From Pseudomonadota bacterium (GTDB taxonomy: Bacteria > Pseudomonadota > Gammaproteobacteria > Burkholderiales > Methylophilaceae), in contig JAKPIR010000160.1 in NCBI GenBank assembly GCA_029549705.1, forward strand, positions 1-12,305: DNA of 12,305 nucleotides. Direction: 5' to 3'. The position numbers and the translations under genes were made by a program. Positions within the stretch are counted from its first letter, which is position 1; the number at the start of each line of letters is the position of its first letter. Shown one piece after another: positions 6,993 through 12,305 of the stretch. Under the pieces are notes generated by a model, which saw only the letters and a list, made by a program, of their open reading frames with translations, had not been told where the DNA came from and searched no databases.

Positions 6993-8276
6993 ATGATGCA
7001 AAAAACCTCAACATCAGCAGCACCAGTGCTGCCTATCAGTAAATTAAATGGCTTTGAAAATAAAGCCAACGCCAATGCGGAAGCACAGGCTACTGCACCA
7101 GCGAACGCATTTCAATCTGTGCTGAAAACGCAGCAAAAGACACAAATCAATCAAGCGCCAAAAGTAATTGAGCAACGCCAACAACCAGTAGCCAAACCAC
7201 GCTCAACACATGAGGGCGGTGATAATAAAGCCACTAAAAATACAGAAGCTATAGCGCCGAACGCAAAGACTCACGTAAAAGTAGATGCCGCCAAGCAAGA
7301 AACGCAGCAAACCAGCAGCACAAGCACCGTAGATGAAATGGTGGCGTTGGTGATGAAGGCTTTGCCAGTGGATGCTACTGTGAATCAAGATGAAGCTGGC
7401 CACAGTGGTGAGGAGCCTGAAAACAGTCAGCCTGCTGGTATTGCGTTATTTGGCTTAACGCCGGCAGTGGTTCAAGCCGCAACTTCACAGGCGAATAGCA
7501 ATGAAACCCAAACTGGCGACAGCGCAAAGCTAACGGCCAATGTACATGGTGCAGGCCATTTAGATAGCAAAAATGCTGTCATTCAACCCGAACTCCTGAA
7601 TGGTAAAGCCACCAAAGAAGTCGATGTATTAACATCGATTGGGCGCGACGCATTTGATACATCATTGAATGAAGCAAAAGGGTTGCAAGCAAACGTGCAG
7701 AGTGCAACATTAAATGCCTCTATGGCTAATCAAGAAGCAGAAAATCCAGCGCAATTGCTATCAACAATGTCTGGTTTGCAAAAACCGTTGGCAGCACCTG
7801 CTGTCGAGAGTCCGCAGGGGGCACAGCAAGCGTTTACGGGCCATGTCGCCGAACCATTTTCAGGTAAAGCTACTTGGAATCAAGCCATCAGCCAGCGTGT
7901 ACTGTGGATGGTGGGGGCAGGCGAGCAATCTGCCACACTCACGCTTAATCCGCCCGATTTAGGGCCGCTGCAAGTCGTGGTGCAGGTGCATAACGGCATG
8001 GCGGATACACGCTTTACTTCTGATAATGCAGAGGTAAGACAGGCGTTGCAAGACGGCATGGAAAATTTACGCGAAAAAATGCGCGAATCAGGTGTGCAAC
8101 TCGGCCAAACCAATGTGCAGTCAGGCGAGCAGTCGCGCCAAGAGTTTCAACAAGCTACACAACAAAACAATTTAGATGCACGTAAAAGTAGCAACGCTAA
8201 TACCGCGCAAAATGCACCCGTCTTAAGCCAAGTAAAATCTTACGTTGCCAACGGCTTGGTGGACACTTTTGCATAG
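6993..8276 (+). CDS. fliK: Flagellar hook-length control protein FliK
   Basis: FliK is the secreted molecular ruler that fixes hook length and, by contacting the FlhB cytoplasmic domain, switches export from rod/hook to filament substrates. The 427 residues divide as expected. A long, low-complexity N-terminal region rich in Ala, Gln, Thr and Asn is followed by a C-terminal Flg_hook domain at about residues 300-385, with LNPPDLGPLQVVVQV (from about 318) as its hallmark and REKMRESGVQLGQTNVQSG after it. The ATG at 6993 has GGAG six bases upstream (6983-6986). A second ATG follows at 6996, and a TTG at 6981 overlaps the ribosome binding site. A 63-bp AT-rich gap separates it from fliJ, longer than the other junctions of this run. 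It ends the fliF-fliK block. Confidence 0.95.
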   Translation: MMQKTSTSAAPVLPISKLNGFENKANANAEAQATAPANAFQSVLKTQQKTQINQAPKVIEQRQQPVAKPRSTHEGGDNKATKNTEAIAPNAKTHVKVDAAKQETQQTSSTSTVDEMVALVMKALPVDATVNQDEAGHSGEEPENSQPAGIALFGLTPAVVQAATSQANSNETQTGDSAKLTANVHGAGHLDSKNAVIQPELLNGKATKEVDVLTSIGRDAFDTSLNEAKGLQANVQSATLNASMANQEAENPAQLLSTMSGLQKPLAAPAVESPQGAQQAFTGHVAEPFSGKATWNQAISQRVLWMVGAGEQSATLTLNPPDLGPLQVVVQVHNGMADTRFTSDNAEVRQALQDGMENLREKMRESGVQLGQTNVQSGEQSRQEFQQATQQNNLDARKSSNANTAQNAPVLSQVKSYVANGLVDTFA

Positions 8277-8340
8277 CCAGTTGCGCTGCTTTATAACGCA
8301 TATCAACAGTCTATTTTTTTGTAATAGCATCATGTAAATC

Positions 8341-8407
8341 TCCCGAGAAAAAAATTATGCTCTGCGATCCTTTATTTATAAGGCTTGCAGAGCATCAAAA
8401 AAGGTTG
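8341..8407 (-). repeat. Palindromic element, copy 2, inverted (possible minus-strand terminator)
   Basis: The 37-bp core at 8358-8394 is an imperfect palindrome with arms TGCTCTGC/GCAGAGCA closed by a second short stem. Read on the minus strand it matches copy 1 at 32 of 37 bases, including an identical 17-base centre (AGCCTTATAAATAAAGG). The flanks also match: CAACCTTTTTTGA before the core (12 of 13 bases) and TAATTTTTTTCTCG after it. On the minus strand the stem is followed after three bases by seven T residues (8348-8354), a better terminator shape than copy 1. On the plus strand there is no T-run, so it is not an obvious terminator for fliK. Confidence 0.7.
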
Positions 8408-8436
8408 TGAGTAAAAATGGCATTAAAAACTACTTT

Positions 8437-8535
8437 TTATTGAGGCTTTTTTTTAATCGATTCCAGCAGGTTAAGCGCTTGCAGCGTGTCAGCAATTGTT
8501 AATATAACGCCTTTTTCCCCTTCTAATCCACGCAT
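8437..8535 (-). CDS. Short hypothetical frame or gene remnant, 32 codons
   Basis: The minus strand reads from ATG (8535) to TAA (8437-8439) as MRGLEGEKGVILTIADTL, followed by QALNLLESIKKKPQ. The composition is protein-like (hydrophobic beta-type stretch, then an amphipathic Leu-rich helix and a basic end), and I do not recognise it. There is no ribosome binding site in front of the ATG, and a stop codon lies four codons upstream. An overlapping frame just upstream (MDKSNAITCVD, from 8555) could be a frame-shifted earlier part, which would make this a decayed 3' end. The inverted palindromic element with its T-run begins 29 bases past the stop, in the orientation expected of a terminator for this strand. 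Chance is a real alternative at this length. Confidence 0.25.
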   Translation of the reverse strand: MRGLEGEKGVILTIADTLQALNLLESIKKKPQ

Positions 8536-8630
8536 GTTATTGCGTTACTTTTATCCATAATGGCATTGTCGATTTAGTATTTGGCTGTGCTGAGCAGTCA
8601 AAACCTGTGTTTATAGAGAAAGGCAATACC

Positions 8631-9119
8631 ATGGCAGCAGATCCAAAACCAGAAGCCGCTGAAGCGGCACCAAAATCAAAAAAGAAATTGATTATTATCA
8701 TCGCGGCAGTGGTGTTGCTGGCTGGTGGTGGCGGTGCGGCTTGGTTTTTCACCCAAAGCAAAGCTGACCATAAAAAAGAAGTGAAACATGAGGAGGTTGA
8801 AAAAGCGCCGGTTTTTGTCACGCTTGAGACGTTTACCGTGAATTTGCAGCCAGACCCCGATGAGAAGTTCTTGCAGTTAGATATCACCACGCAAGTGGCA
8901 ACGCCTGAAGCCGCTGAGCAGCTAAAAGCGCAAATGCCGGCGGTGCGCAACCGTTTGTTGATGCTGCTCACTAGTAAACTTGCCTCAGAAATTTCCACAA
9001 CAGAAGGCAAACAGGCGCTGAGTGAAGAAATTACCGCCGAACTTAAAAAACCGTTTAGTGAAAAAGGCAAGCCGCTCGAAGTTTCAGGTGTTTTCTTTAC
9101 TTCATTTGTTATTCAATAA
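8631..9119 (+). CDS. fliL: Flagellar basal body-associated protein FliL
   Basis: FliL is a single-pass inner-membrane protein whose periplasmic domain rings the stator units and supports motor function. The 162 residues show a short charged, Ala-rich cytoplasmic N-terminus, a membrane segment at about residues 20-41 (KLIIIIAAVVLLAGGGGAAW then FF), a charged linker (HKKEVKHEEVEKAP), and a periplasmic domain with VTLETFTVNLQPDPDEKFLQ and the ending GVFFTSFVIQ, typical of FliL. The ATG at 8631 has AAAGG seven bases upstream (8619-8623). A GTG at 8607 is in frame but would sit before that site. It is the first gene of the fliLMNOPQR run and follows a 354-bp gap, so it probably has its own promoter. 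Confidence 0.96.
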   Translation: MAADPKPEAAEAAPKSKKKLIIIIAAVVLLAGGGGAAWFFTQSKADHKKEVKHEEVEKAPVFVTLETFTVNLQPDPDEKFLQLDITTQVATPEAAEQLKAQMPAVRNRLLMLLTSKLASEISTTEGKQALSEEITAELKKPFSEKGKPLEVSGVFFTSFVIQ

Positions 9120-9152
9120 AGACGCGAAATTTTTTAAAGCGAGTATTCCACC

Positions 9153-10157
9153 GTGGCTGATAAATTTTTATCTCAAGACGAAGTTGATGCCCTGCTAAAA
9201 GGCGTGGATGGCGATGACGATGACGGTCAAGCCAAAGGGGATGAGAGTGAGGCTCGCCCGTATAACCTCGCCACGCAAGAGCGCATTGTGCGGGGCCGCA
9301 TGCCCACGCTTGAAATTATTAACGAGCGCTTTGCACGGTTGTTACGTATTGAGTTGTTTAACTTTTTGCGTCGTGCCGTGGAGGTTTCCGTCGGGCCAGT
9401 TAAAATCACTAAATACAGTGATTTTATTCGTAATTTAGTCGTACCCACCAACCTGAATTTAATCAACATTCACCCTCTACGCGGCACAGCGTTGATGGTG
9501 TTTGACCCAACTTTAGTGTTTTTAGTGGTCGATAACATGTTTGGCGGCGATGGCCGTTTTCATACTCGTATTGAAGGCCGAGATTTTACTCAAACCGAAC
9601 AGCGCATCATTCAGCGCATTTTAAATATTGTGTTTGATACCTATGCAAAATCTTGGGAGCCAGTCTACCCAGTGCGCTTTGAATATATTCGTTCAGAAAT
9701 GAATACCCAGTTTGCCAATATTGCCACGCCCAATGAGGTGGTGGTGGAAGTGACGTTTAACATTGAGCTTGGGCCCGCCAGTGGCGAAGTGCATTTGTGC
9801 ATTCCTTATTCAATGATTGAACCCATTCGTGATTTGCTTGCATCGCCTTTGCAGGGTGAAGTGTTAGGCGTAGATAAGCGCTGGGTCAAACTCATGACGC
9901 AACAAGTGCAGGCGGCTGAAGTGGAAATTGTGACGGACTTAGCAAAAACCAACATGCGGTTGGGTGATGTGCTCAATATGAAAGTGGGCGATGTGATTCC
10001 TTTGCAGATTGATGAAGCAGTTGAAGCCAACGTCGATGGCATTCCTGTGATGTTATGCAAGTACGGAATTTTTAACGGGCAATATGCCCTGCGAGTTGAA
10101 AAACTGTTGAGATCAAACTCAACCGAATATGTTAAAGGAGAGCCATATGGCGACTGA
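9153..10157 (+). CDS. fliM: Flagellar motor switch protein FliM
   Basis: FliM forms the C-ring with FliG and FliN and receives the chemotaxis signal CheY-P, which reverses rotation. The 334 residues begin with the CheY-P-binding motif (DKFLSQDEVDALLKG, about residues 3-17). The middle CheC-like domain contains the FliG-contacting GGDG turn at about residues 131-134, and the C-terminal SpoA domain includes LNMKVGDVIPLQIDEAVEAN. The start codon is GTG at 9153. It is supported by the exact family N-terminus (VADKFLSQDEVDALL, the first residue being read as Met) and by the lack of an ATG nearby. The ribosome binding site is weak (GCGAG, about 9 bases upstream). It lies 33 bases after fliL and overlaps fliN by 11 bases. 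Confidence 0.98.
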   Translation: MADKFLSQDEVDALLKGVDGDDDDGQAKGDESEARPYNLATQERIVRGRMPTLEIINERFARLLRIELFNFLRRAVEVSVGPVKITKYSDFIRNLVVPTNLNLINIHPLRGTALMVFDPTLVFLVVDNMFGGDGRFHTRIEGRDFTQTEQRIIQRILNIVFDTYAKSWEPVYPVRFEYIRSEMNTQFANIATPNEVVVEVTFNIELGPASGEVHLCIPYSMIEPIRDLLASPLQGEVLGVDKRWVKLMTQQVQAAEVEIVTDLAKTNMRLGDVLNMKVGDVIPLQIDEAVEANVDGIPVMLCKYGIFNGQYALRVEKLLRSNSTEYVKGEPYGD

Positions 10158-10584
10158 TACAGTAGATGATAATGATGTAGAGGCAATTGCCGATGATGTG
10201 TGGGGTGCGGCCATGGCAGAGCAGTCTGCGGCAGAAACCTCTTCTGTGCTGCAAAACAGCAGTGCGGATCAATCACAAGTGTTTACCGAGTTTTCAGCAA
10301 AAAATAAACTGCACGAAACCCAAAATGACATTGATTTTATTTTGGATATTCCAGTGCAACTCACCGTTGAACTGGGCCGCACAAAGATTGCCATTAAAAA
10401 CTTATTGCAACTCGCGCAGGGTTCAGTAGTGGAGTTGGACGGCATGGCGGGTGAGCCGATGGATGTATTGGTCAACGGCTGCCTCATCGCCCAAGGTGAA
10501 GTGGTGGTGGTGAATGACAAATTTGGTATTCGCCTCACAGACATTATTACGCCAGCAGAGCGTATTCGTAAAATCAATCGATAA
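10147..10584 (+). CDS. fliN: Flagellar motor switch protein FliN
   Basis: FliN forms the lower rim of the C-ring and is the docking site for FliH-FliI export complexes. The 145-residue protein has an acidic, low-complexity N-terminal region (residues 1 to about 55) and a C-terminal SpoA domain with DFILDIPVQLTVELGRTKIA, LAQGSVVELDGMAGEPMDVL and VNDKFGIRLTDII, all classic FliN segments. The ATG at 10147 follows AAAGGAG (10134-10140) by six bases, one of the best ribosome binding sites in the window. It overlaps the end of fliM by 11 bases. An earlier in-frame ATG at 10129 lies upstream of that site and is rejected. Seven bases separate it from fliO. Confidence 0.98.
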   Translation: MATDTVDDNDVEAIADDVWGAAMAEQSAAETSSVLQNSSADQSQVFTEFSAKNKLHETQNDIDFILDIPVQLTVELGRTKIAIKNLLQLAQGSVVELDGMAGEPMDVLVNGCLIAQGEVVVVNDKFGIRLTDIITPAERIRKINR

Positions 10585-10591
10585 CGTTGTG

Positions 10592-11074
10592 ATGAATGCT
10601 AAACACGCAACACTAATATTGGCTGGCACGCTTGGTGCGCCACTATACACGTGGGCTGCCACGGCCACCAGCACAGCGCCATCAACCTCTGGCAGTTTAT
10701 TTAAAGTGTTTTTAGGGTTAGCTGCTGTATTGTTGGTGATGGCGGCCATTACCTGGGCGCTAAAGCGCATTTTGCCAGGCGCGGGTGGACAGCAGTCGGT
10801 GATTAAAGTAGTAGGTGGCGTGAGTGTAGGTACCAGAGAGCGCGTGGTGGTGGTAGAAGTGGCAGGCCGCTGGCTGGTCGTGGGCGTTGCGGCAGGGCAG
10901 GTGAACGCCATTGCAAATTTAGATAAAGCAGAAAACTTCCAAGAGGCTACACAAAATGCTTCTGTAAATGCAGAGGCTGGCCTGCAAGGGTTTACGCAGT
11001 CATTACCGCCGCAATTCTCAACATGGTTAAAAAAGTCAAAAGATAAACTGGCAGCACATGCAAATGCAAAATAA
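10592..11074 (+). CDS. fliO: Flagellar export apparatus assembly protein FliO
   Basis: FliO is a membrane protein that acts as an assembly factor for the FliP ring of the export gate. The predicted 160 residues show a signal-like hydrophobic N-terminus (ATLILAGTLGAPLYTWAATA, ending near an Ala-rich cleavage-type site) and a membrane segment at about residues 37-58 (LFKVFLGLAAVLLVMAAITW). The cytoplasmic domain has VVGGVSVGTRERVVVVEVAG and RWLVVGVAAGQVNAIANL, the usual 'LLLGV.PGQV' motif. The ATG at 10592 lies 7 bases after the fliN stop, with no strong ribosome binding site, so translation probably depends on coupling. A GTG at 10589 is a near-equal alternative. A longer frame from 10514 would lie largely inside fliN. 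Sequence conservation in this family is low, but the position between fliN and fliP is decisive. Confidence 0.93.
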   Translation: MNAKHATLILAGTLGAPLYTWAATATSTAPSTSGSLFKVFLGLAAVLLVMAAITWALKRILPGAGGQQSVIKVVGGVSVGTRERVVVVEVAGRWLVVGVAAGQVNAIANLDKAENFQEATQNASVNAEAGLQGFTQSLPPQFSTWLKKSKDKLAAHANAK

Positions 11075-11819
11075 ACAATCAAAAATTATCGCATTATTAG
11101 GTTTGCTGGCAGGATTATTGCTGCCATTGAGCGGTTTTGCAGAAAATGGTTTGTCAGTCATCAATGCAACACCGGCAGCCGGCGGTGGGCAAAATTATAG
11201 CCTAAGTATACAGACTTTAATTCTGCTCACATCACTCACTTTTATTCCTGCCGTTGTGCTGATGATGACAGGATTTACCCGCATCATCATTGTGCTATCG
11301 TTACTCAGGCAGGCACTAGGTACACAATCTGCGCCACCCAATCAGGTGATGATTGGACTATCTTTATTTCTAACCTTTTTTGTGATGAGCCCGGTGATCG
11401 ATAAAATTTACACCGATGCTTATCAACCACTGGCTGAAAATAGGATTTCTACCGAGCAGGCCATCGATATTGGTTCAAAACCGCTTAAAGAATTTATGCT
11501 CAAACAAACGCGCGAGTCAGATTTGGCCTTGTTTGTGAAAATGGCGCAAATCGAAAAAATTGACACGCCAGAACAAGTGCCGCTTAAAGTGCTTGTGCCC
11601 GCGTTTATGACCAGTGAACTCAAAACCGCGTTTCAAATTGGTTTTGCGATTTTCATTCCGTTTTTAATTATTGATATGGTGGTTGCCAGCGTCTTGATGT
11701 CAATGGGGATGATGATGGTGTCGCCCGCCATTGTGGCGCTGCCTTTTAAGCTGATGCTGTTTGTGTTGGTGGATGGCTGGGCGCTGTTGATGGGCTCGCT
11801 CGTACAAAGCTTTTTCTAA
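11058..11819 (+). CDS. fliP: Flagellar export gate protein FliP
   Basis: FliP is the main subunit of the FliPQR export gate in the centre of the MS-ring. The 253-residue precursor starts with a cleavable signal peptide (KIIALLGLLAGLLLPLSGFA, cleavage expected near residue 29 before ENG), as in other FliP proteins. The conserved core follows: LTSLTFIPAVVLMMTGFTRI, then VLSLLRQALGTQSAPPNQV and IGLSLFLTFFVMSPV. The C-terminal membrane part includes FMTSELKTAFQIGFAIFIPF and MGMMMVSPAIVALPFKLMLF, with the ending DGWALLMGSLVQSF. The ATG at 11058 overlaps fliO by 17 bases. The ATG at 11064 is two codons later and equally possible. The ribosome binding site is weak, so coupling to fliO is likely. Confidence 0.98.
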   Translation: MQMQNKQSKIIALLGLLAGLLLPLSGFAENGLSVINATPAAGGGQNYSLSIQTLILLTSLTFIPAVVLMMTGFTRIIIVLSLLRQALGTQSAPPNQVMIGLSLFLTFFVMSPVIDKIYTDAYQPLAENRISTEQAIDIGSKPLKEFMLKQTRESDLALFVKMAQIEKIDTPEQVPLKVLVPAFMTSELKTAFQIGFAIFIPFLIIDMVVASVLMSMGMMMVSPAIVALPFKLMLFVLVDGWALLMGSLVQSFF

Positions 11820-11841
11820 GTTGAATGGATAGGATAAAAAT

Positions 11842-12111
11842 ATGACGCCCGAAAGTGTGATGTCCCTTGGCGGCGAAGCCATGCAAATTACCTTAATGGT
11901 TGCAGCGCCAATCTTGTTGACAGTACTCATTATCGGCTTAGTCGTCAGTATTTTTCAGGCGGCCACGCAAATTAACGAGCAAACCCTATCGTTTATTCCA
12001 AAACTGGTTGGCGTGTTTGTTGCACTGATTTTCACTGGGCCTTGGATGCTCACCACCATGGTGGACTACATGCACCGCGTATTTACCAGCATTCCGGCAA
12101 TGGCCAATTAA
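11842..12111 (+). CDS. fliQ: Flagellar export gate protein FliQ
   Basis: FliQ is a small two-helix membrane protein that wraps around the FliP/FliR export gate. The 89 residues match the family length and begin MTPESVMSLGGEAMQITLMV, the standard FliQ N-terminus. The first hydrophobic hairpin (about residues 16-38) is followed by the conserved SIFQAATQINEQTLSFIPKL and a second membrane helix (VGVFVALIFTGPWMLTTMV). AGGA (11831-11834) lies seven bases before the ATG. It sits 22 bases after fliP and 27 bases before fliR. Confidence 0.98.
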   Translation: MTPESVMSLGGEAMQITLMVAAPILLTVLIIGLVVSIFQAATQINEQTLSFIPKLVGVFVALIFTGPWMLTTMVDYMHRVFTSIPAMAN

Positions 12112-12138
12112 ACTTACTTGCCTTGAAATAACCGTAAT

Positions 12139-12305
12139 ATGATTTCTATTAGTAGCGAACTTCTGCAAACATGGATTATTTCGCTACTTTGGCCGCTCAC
12201 GAGAGTGTTGGGCTTTATTGCCATCGCGCCAATTTTTAGCCACAACGCAATTCCCAACCAAGTCAAACTCGGTTTTGCCATCATGCTCACCCTGATGGTG
12301 ATGCC
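12139..12305 (+). CDS. fliR: Flagellar export gate protein FliR (3' partial)
   Basis: FliR closes the FliPQR export gate. Only the first 55 residues or so are in the window. They begin MISISSELLQTWIISLLWPL, then TRVLGFIAIAPIFSHNAIPN and QVKLGFAIMLTLMVMP, which matches the FliR N-terminus (a first membrane helix with R in 'PL.R..GF...APIF', then a 'IP..VKLG.A..L' loop). The start ATG at 12139 has no strong ribosome binding site. The gene continues past the right edge. Its place after fliQ fits the standard fliPQR order. Confidence 0.95.
   Translation, partial: MISISSELLQTWIISLLWPLTRVLGFIAIAPIFSHNAIPNQVKLGFAIMLTLMVM

Larger units (their letters stand above)
8277..8630. other. 354-bp gap between fliK and fliL
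   Basis: This is the largest non-flagellar stretch in the window. From left to right it holds an AT-rich segment after fliK, the inverted second copy of the palindromic element (core 8358-8394), a short minus-strand reading frame (8437-8535), and a leader before fliL that should contain the fliL promoter. I could not assign that promoter with confidence. TGGC sequences at 8561 and 8582 lack a correctly spaced -12 GC for sigma-54, and no good sigma-28 site is seen. No plus-strand gene could be supported. Confidence 0.6.

Noticed and set aside
8582..8597. TGGCTGTGCTGAGCA as a sigma-54 promoter for fliL
   Set aside because: The GG and GC elements are one base too close, and sigma-54 sites tolerate spacing changes poorly.
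8537..9070. 177-codon open frame on the minus strand across fliL
   Set aside because: It runs antisense to a confidently identified fliL, has Ser/Ala-rich shadow composition and matches no family.

Overview
The window is a stretch of a chromosomal flagellar gene cluster from a Gram-negative bacterium, most likely a betaproteobacterium. The moderate GC content, the protein sequences and the gene order suggest a Methylophilaceae-type methylotroph, but the family is inferred from overall resemblance, not proven. Nearly every base is explained by flagellar genes. All the main genes are intact, with no insertion sequences, CRISPR arrays or RNA genes seen.

Layout. (1) Positions 1-990, plus strand: the 3' part of a second, FliK-like protein gene, overlapping by 8 bases a small gene for a free-standing FlhB C-terminal-domain protein (FhlB type). 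A 37-bp imperfect palindrome follows. (2) 1105-1464, minus strand: fliE, divergent from the main operon, as in enterics. (3) 1733-8276, plus strand: fliF, fliG, fliH, fliI, fliJ and fliK, tightly packed with abutting or overlapping junctions from fliF to fliI. (4) 8277-8630: a 354-bp gap holding a second, inverted copy of the palindrome and a 32-codon minus-strand reading frame of uncertain status. (5) 8631-12305, plus strand: fliL, fliM, fliN, fliO, fliP, fliQ and the first 55 codons of fliR, running off the window.

How the genes work together. FliE and FliF form the MS-ring and rod junction. FliG, FliM and FliN form the switch/C-ring. FliH, FliI and FliJ form the export ATPase complex. FliO assists assembly of the FliP/FliQ/FliR export gate, FliK sets hook length and the substrate switch, and FliL associates with the stator around the motor. 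The FliK-like/FhlB pair at the left edge resembles a second ruler/switch module, but the FhlB protein lacks the NPTH autocleavage motif of true FlhB.

I do not see a clearly new biological system here. The items most worth a second look are the inverted pair of palindromic elements, which look like directional terminators or dispersed repeats; the short minus-strand frame that one of them follows; and the FliK-like/FhlB pair.
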